Source: Lates calcarifer
Taxonomy: Eukaryota > Chordata > Actinopteri > Centropomidae
Reading direction: 5' to 3'
Assembly: GCF_001640805.2 (NCBI RefSeq)
Contig: NC_066835.1
Location: 7,062,227 to 7,126,226 of the forward strand
DNA length: 64,000 nucleotides
A model generated the notes under the pieces. That model ran no database searches and was not told the DNA's origin. It was given only the letters and a program-made list of their open reading frames with translations. Each line of letters begins with the position of its first letter. The stretch's first letter is position 1. Of the stretch, positions 61,540 through 64,000 are shown one piece after another. The position numbers and the translations under genes are program-made.

Positions 61540-62689
61540 CACAGAAATATAAAGTGTCCAATGTCCGAGATTGGAGGTACAGGTTGGGCTGAAACTGCAG
61601 GTCCAGAACAGCAGGAGCCACATGTATAAACATGTAAACACAAAAACCAGGTACAGTATATGCTCATGTTCTGTGAGAGCATGTGCACTTCAGGCATACG
61701 GTACCTCAGACCATAAGTACACATGGCAGTCTAGAGGCAGCCACAAGTGATGCAACAAGATAGAGGTGAAAAGCAGGACACAGGATCCAAATAATAAAAC
61801 ATTTGTTTAGGTTGTTTGTCAGTTTCTCTGATTTATTTATGGGTTAATGGCCTAAGGTCTCAAACTGGTTGACCGGTATCCCTGCAATTAAATGATACTA
61901 GCTGGTGCTGGTTTTGAGTGCTTTGCATCAGTGAAGTAGTATCCTCGTTTCTTTTGCTGTTCTGTAAAAAAAAAAACTCTACTGTGTCATCTCTTTTATA
62001 TTGCACTACATTGTAGCCAAATATGCTGTAAGTGATTTGTTTTTTACAACTTATCATTAAAAAAGGCAACCACTATTATTTAACAAGATGCTGCATAAAT
62101 GTTATGATGCTCTGTATAGTCTTGCTTCCTCTCTAACACTTGCTGTTTGCCGGGTGCCTCATAGCCATTCTGCAAGATTCTATTGAACGGTAACTGAGGG
62201 ATGTGAAGTAGAGTGAAGCCAGCCGGGTGTATCGACTGAGTGAGGCGGGCTCCAGCAGAGAATTGCTCATTGTTTGAAAGGGTTTATATCACTCTATACA
62301 GCCATCTTTCACTTTCTATTGTTTTACCTCAGCCGATTTTCAAAATGTTGCATTTGTAGTTAAATGACTCATTACCTTGACCAGCCTCACACAACAGCTC
62401 AGCCAGCTCTACTTGAATTTTATTTGGAAACTGTGGGGGTGAGATTTGATTCCATGAATTATATACTCAACTGTACACAGAAATAGATGCTGCTGAAGTC
62501 CAACTGTGTAGTCAGGTTTTTGTAGTATTGCCTGATTGTTAGCTCCTATAGCCTGCTCAATTATGATTGGCAGATGTAAACTCAGACACCTGTGATGTTT
62601 GGCCACCATCAACAAACTGACACCCAACACGCCCAGCAACACTAATTACAAGTTTTAGATGTTATGCAGAGTGTCAGAGACTCATAATG
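61540..62689. other. No gene
   Basis: Single-copy sequence. An ordered CpG-bearing patch at 62150-62270 might be regulatory. Frames are motif-less. Confidence 0.45.
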
Positions 62690-62960
62690 ACAATTGGCAG
62701 TATACATGAATAGAATAAAAGAAAACAATTAACCTAGCAAAGATGACAGCGCTAAATAAGAATTAAAAAGGCTAATATAATTGGAAGCTTCTCTCATTAC
62801 TGTGCATTATGTCGCATTCAGTCTCATATTCATTCATCCTATCATCCTGACACCCGCCTCCATGATGATTGTCAAACCCTGTAATTAATTTGATAATTTG
62901 CTTAAAACGTTTCTAACAATTACAGTGACAAAATCTTATGTTCTTCTGAAACATCTGCAG
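62690..62960. promoter_or_regulatory. Candidate conserved non-coding block
   Basis: AT-rich but ordered, with aaacaattaacctagc, gatgacagcgctaaataag, ggctaatataattggaag, tgattgtcaaaccctg and gtaattaatttgataatttg, i.e. repeated homeodomain and MEIS/PBX-like (TGACAG, TGATTGTC) cores. No repeats, no frame. Inference only. Confidence 0.35.
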
Positions 62961-63011
62961 GTGTTTTTCATCAATAAGAAGAAAACTGCCATCTTAATGA
63001 CAATGTGAAGT

Positions 63012-63033
63012 AAAAAAAAAAAAAAAAAAAAAT
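63012..63033 (+). repeat. Poly-A tract (22 A)
   Basis: Uninterrupted run of A. Confidence 0.95.
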
Positions 63034-63039
63034 CTAACC

Positions 63040-63300
63040 AATGGATTAGTGAGGGACTGGGGTTGTTGATTGAATTCACATCTGTCTGTTGATGTGTTTT
63101 TTGGACTCTGACTCAAGCTGAGTACTAATGGCCAATTCAAGCCAATTACAGCTGTAATTGGGGAGCTCTTGGCATTTGGCCTTATGAGGAGAGAAACCTG
63201 CTCTGATTGGTCTGGCCAGGTACTGAACAGTGAGGGACAGAAATAGACCCATTTGGAACATATCCATTTGTGGGGGAAAAAAGTCCCAAAATTCTGAGCC
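63040..63300. promoter_or_regulatory. Candidate regulatory block with perfect 20-bp palindrome
   Basis: 63142-63161 is CCAATTACAGCTGTAATTGG, a perfect palindrome: two homeodomain half-sites (CAATTA/TAATTG) flank an E-box CAGCTG. Just outside are gccaattc (63141 side: ggccaattcaa) and catttggcc, which extend the symmetry loosely. The neighbouring ordered sequence contains ttgattgaattcac and ctctgattggtctggcc. No gene spans it, though two overlapping minus-strand frames without motifs do. Confidence 0.4.
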
Positions 63301-64000
63301 GTTTCTACTGAGGAAACAATCATCATACCCAAGTTTACCACAATAACATAAAGCCTCTACACCGAATGGAGCAATTACCAGCCTCATATGTAAATTTAAA
63401 TAAAGCAGGAGTGTTAAGTACAAAACAATGTTGGGCCCTTGTTATACATTTTGCTATAGGTAAGCCTGTATCCCTCAGCAAACAGCCCTCTCACGGTGCC
63501 ATGTTTTCCACACTGACTCTTCTCACTGTCAGGGCTGTGATGGCTCCAGAAGGCAGCTTGTCTGTTTTCTGCCCACATACTAGAGGACCTGGCCAGACAC
63601 ACACTGCCCGAGAGACAAGCTGCCATTTCCACAAACTTGAGCACTGAGGTGCTCGCAAATGCACCCACACAGCATATTGTGCATGTGCATATACACAGTC
63701 ATATACGTCTATACGTGGTTTGACTAGATTCCTATGCAGAGAAACATAAAACATAAAACAGGAATGTGTATTTGCAATAGCTCCAGACATCCCTGAGTGA
63801 AATATTAAGCTCTTATTTCCCCTCAGTACTGTGGTGTGAGCAGGGCATATGTTATATTTAAATGGTGGCAACCTTTATAAATGATTGAATCATTACTATA
63901 AATTTAGCATTTTTCCCTGTAAATAAATTGCACACACACTGTAAAATAAATTGCACACACACTCAAGGGTCAACACAGCACTCACACTATCTAGATATTT
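63301..64000. other. No gene; small tandem duplication at the right edge
   Basis: About 22 bp (gtaaa(a)taaattgcacacac) occurs twice in tandem at 63919-63963. Frames at 63366-63871 overlap on both strands and have no motifs. Confidence 0.5.

Overview
The window looks like vertebrate nuclear DNA, most likely from a ray-finned (teleost) fish. The evidence is AT-rich sequence with long CA/TG and poly-A tracts, no closely packed open frames, no operon-like spacing, and a set of interspersed repeats I recognise from teleost genomes: Tc1-like transposons, hAT-type MITEs, an L2-type LINE fragment, and the common 'catccatcc...' and 'caaggaaaaacttcc...' repeats. I find no convincing protein-coding exon of a host gene, no rRNA, no tRNA and no CRISPR array. 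The window is best read as intergenic or intronic sequence; neither the host gene nor the species can be named from it.

Layout. 1-16.5 kb: one decayed teleost repeat (947-1204), an exon-like 51-codon frame ending at a splice-donor-like site (7203-7355), a MITE half (7893-8181), a TA/TG/CA cruciform-type repeat (10966-11101), and several repeat-free stretches that read like conserved non-coding DNA (3.1-4.0, 8.5-8.85, 11.4-11.76 kb). 16.5-18.6 kb: a 1-kb interspersed repeat nested in another repeat. 20.4 kb: a perfect 33-bp hairpin. 24.3-30.3 kb: the densest transposon area, with a 'ggtcaaaggtcaaggtca' repeat, a degenerate BED-finger fragment, and two dead Tc1-like elements (26594-27108, internally deleted; 29108-30266, full span but decayed). 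32.9-33.7 kb: small hAT-like MITEs and a TGGGTT-rich element. 34-39.5 kb: mostly single-copy, enhancer-like sequence. 40810-41799: a 974-bp hAT-like element with perfect 8-bp target-site duplications. 45.5-47.1 kb: an L2-type reverse-transcriptase fragment split by, and followed by, two 308-bp inverted arms about 98% identical to each other. 47.2-60 kb: mostly single copy, with homeodomain-type palindromes, an RFX-like palindrome and many simple repeats. 60.3-61.5 kb: a dispersed repeat and a complete 347-bp MITE with target-site duplications. 62.7-63.3 kb: candidate regulatory DNA carrying a perfect 20-bp palindrome of two homeodomain half-sites around an E-box.

No genes act together here in the sense of a pathway. 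The window's content is transposon layering plus possible cis-regulatory DNA. The most unusual structures are the inverted-repeat/LINE composite (a potential double-stranded RNA source) and the symmetric transcription-factor sites. No clear novel multi-gene system is visible. All regulatory calls are inferences from composition and motifs, made without any cross-species alignment.
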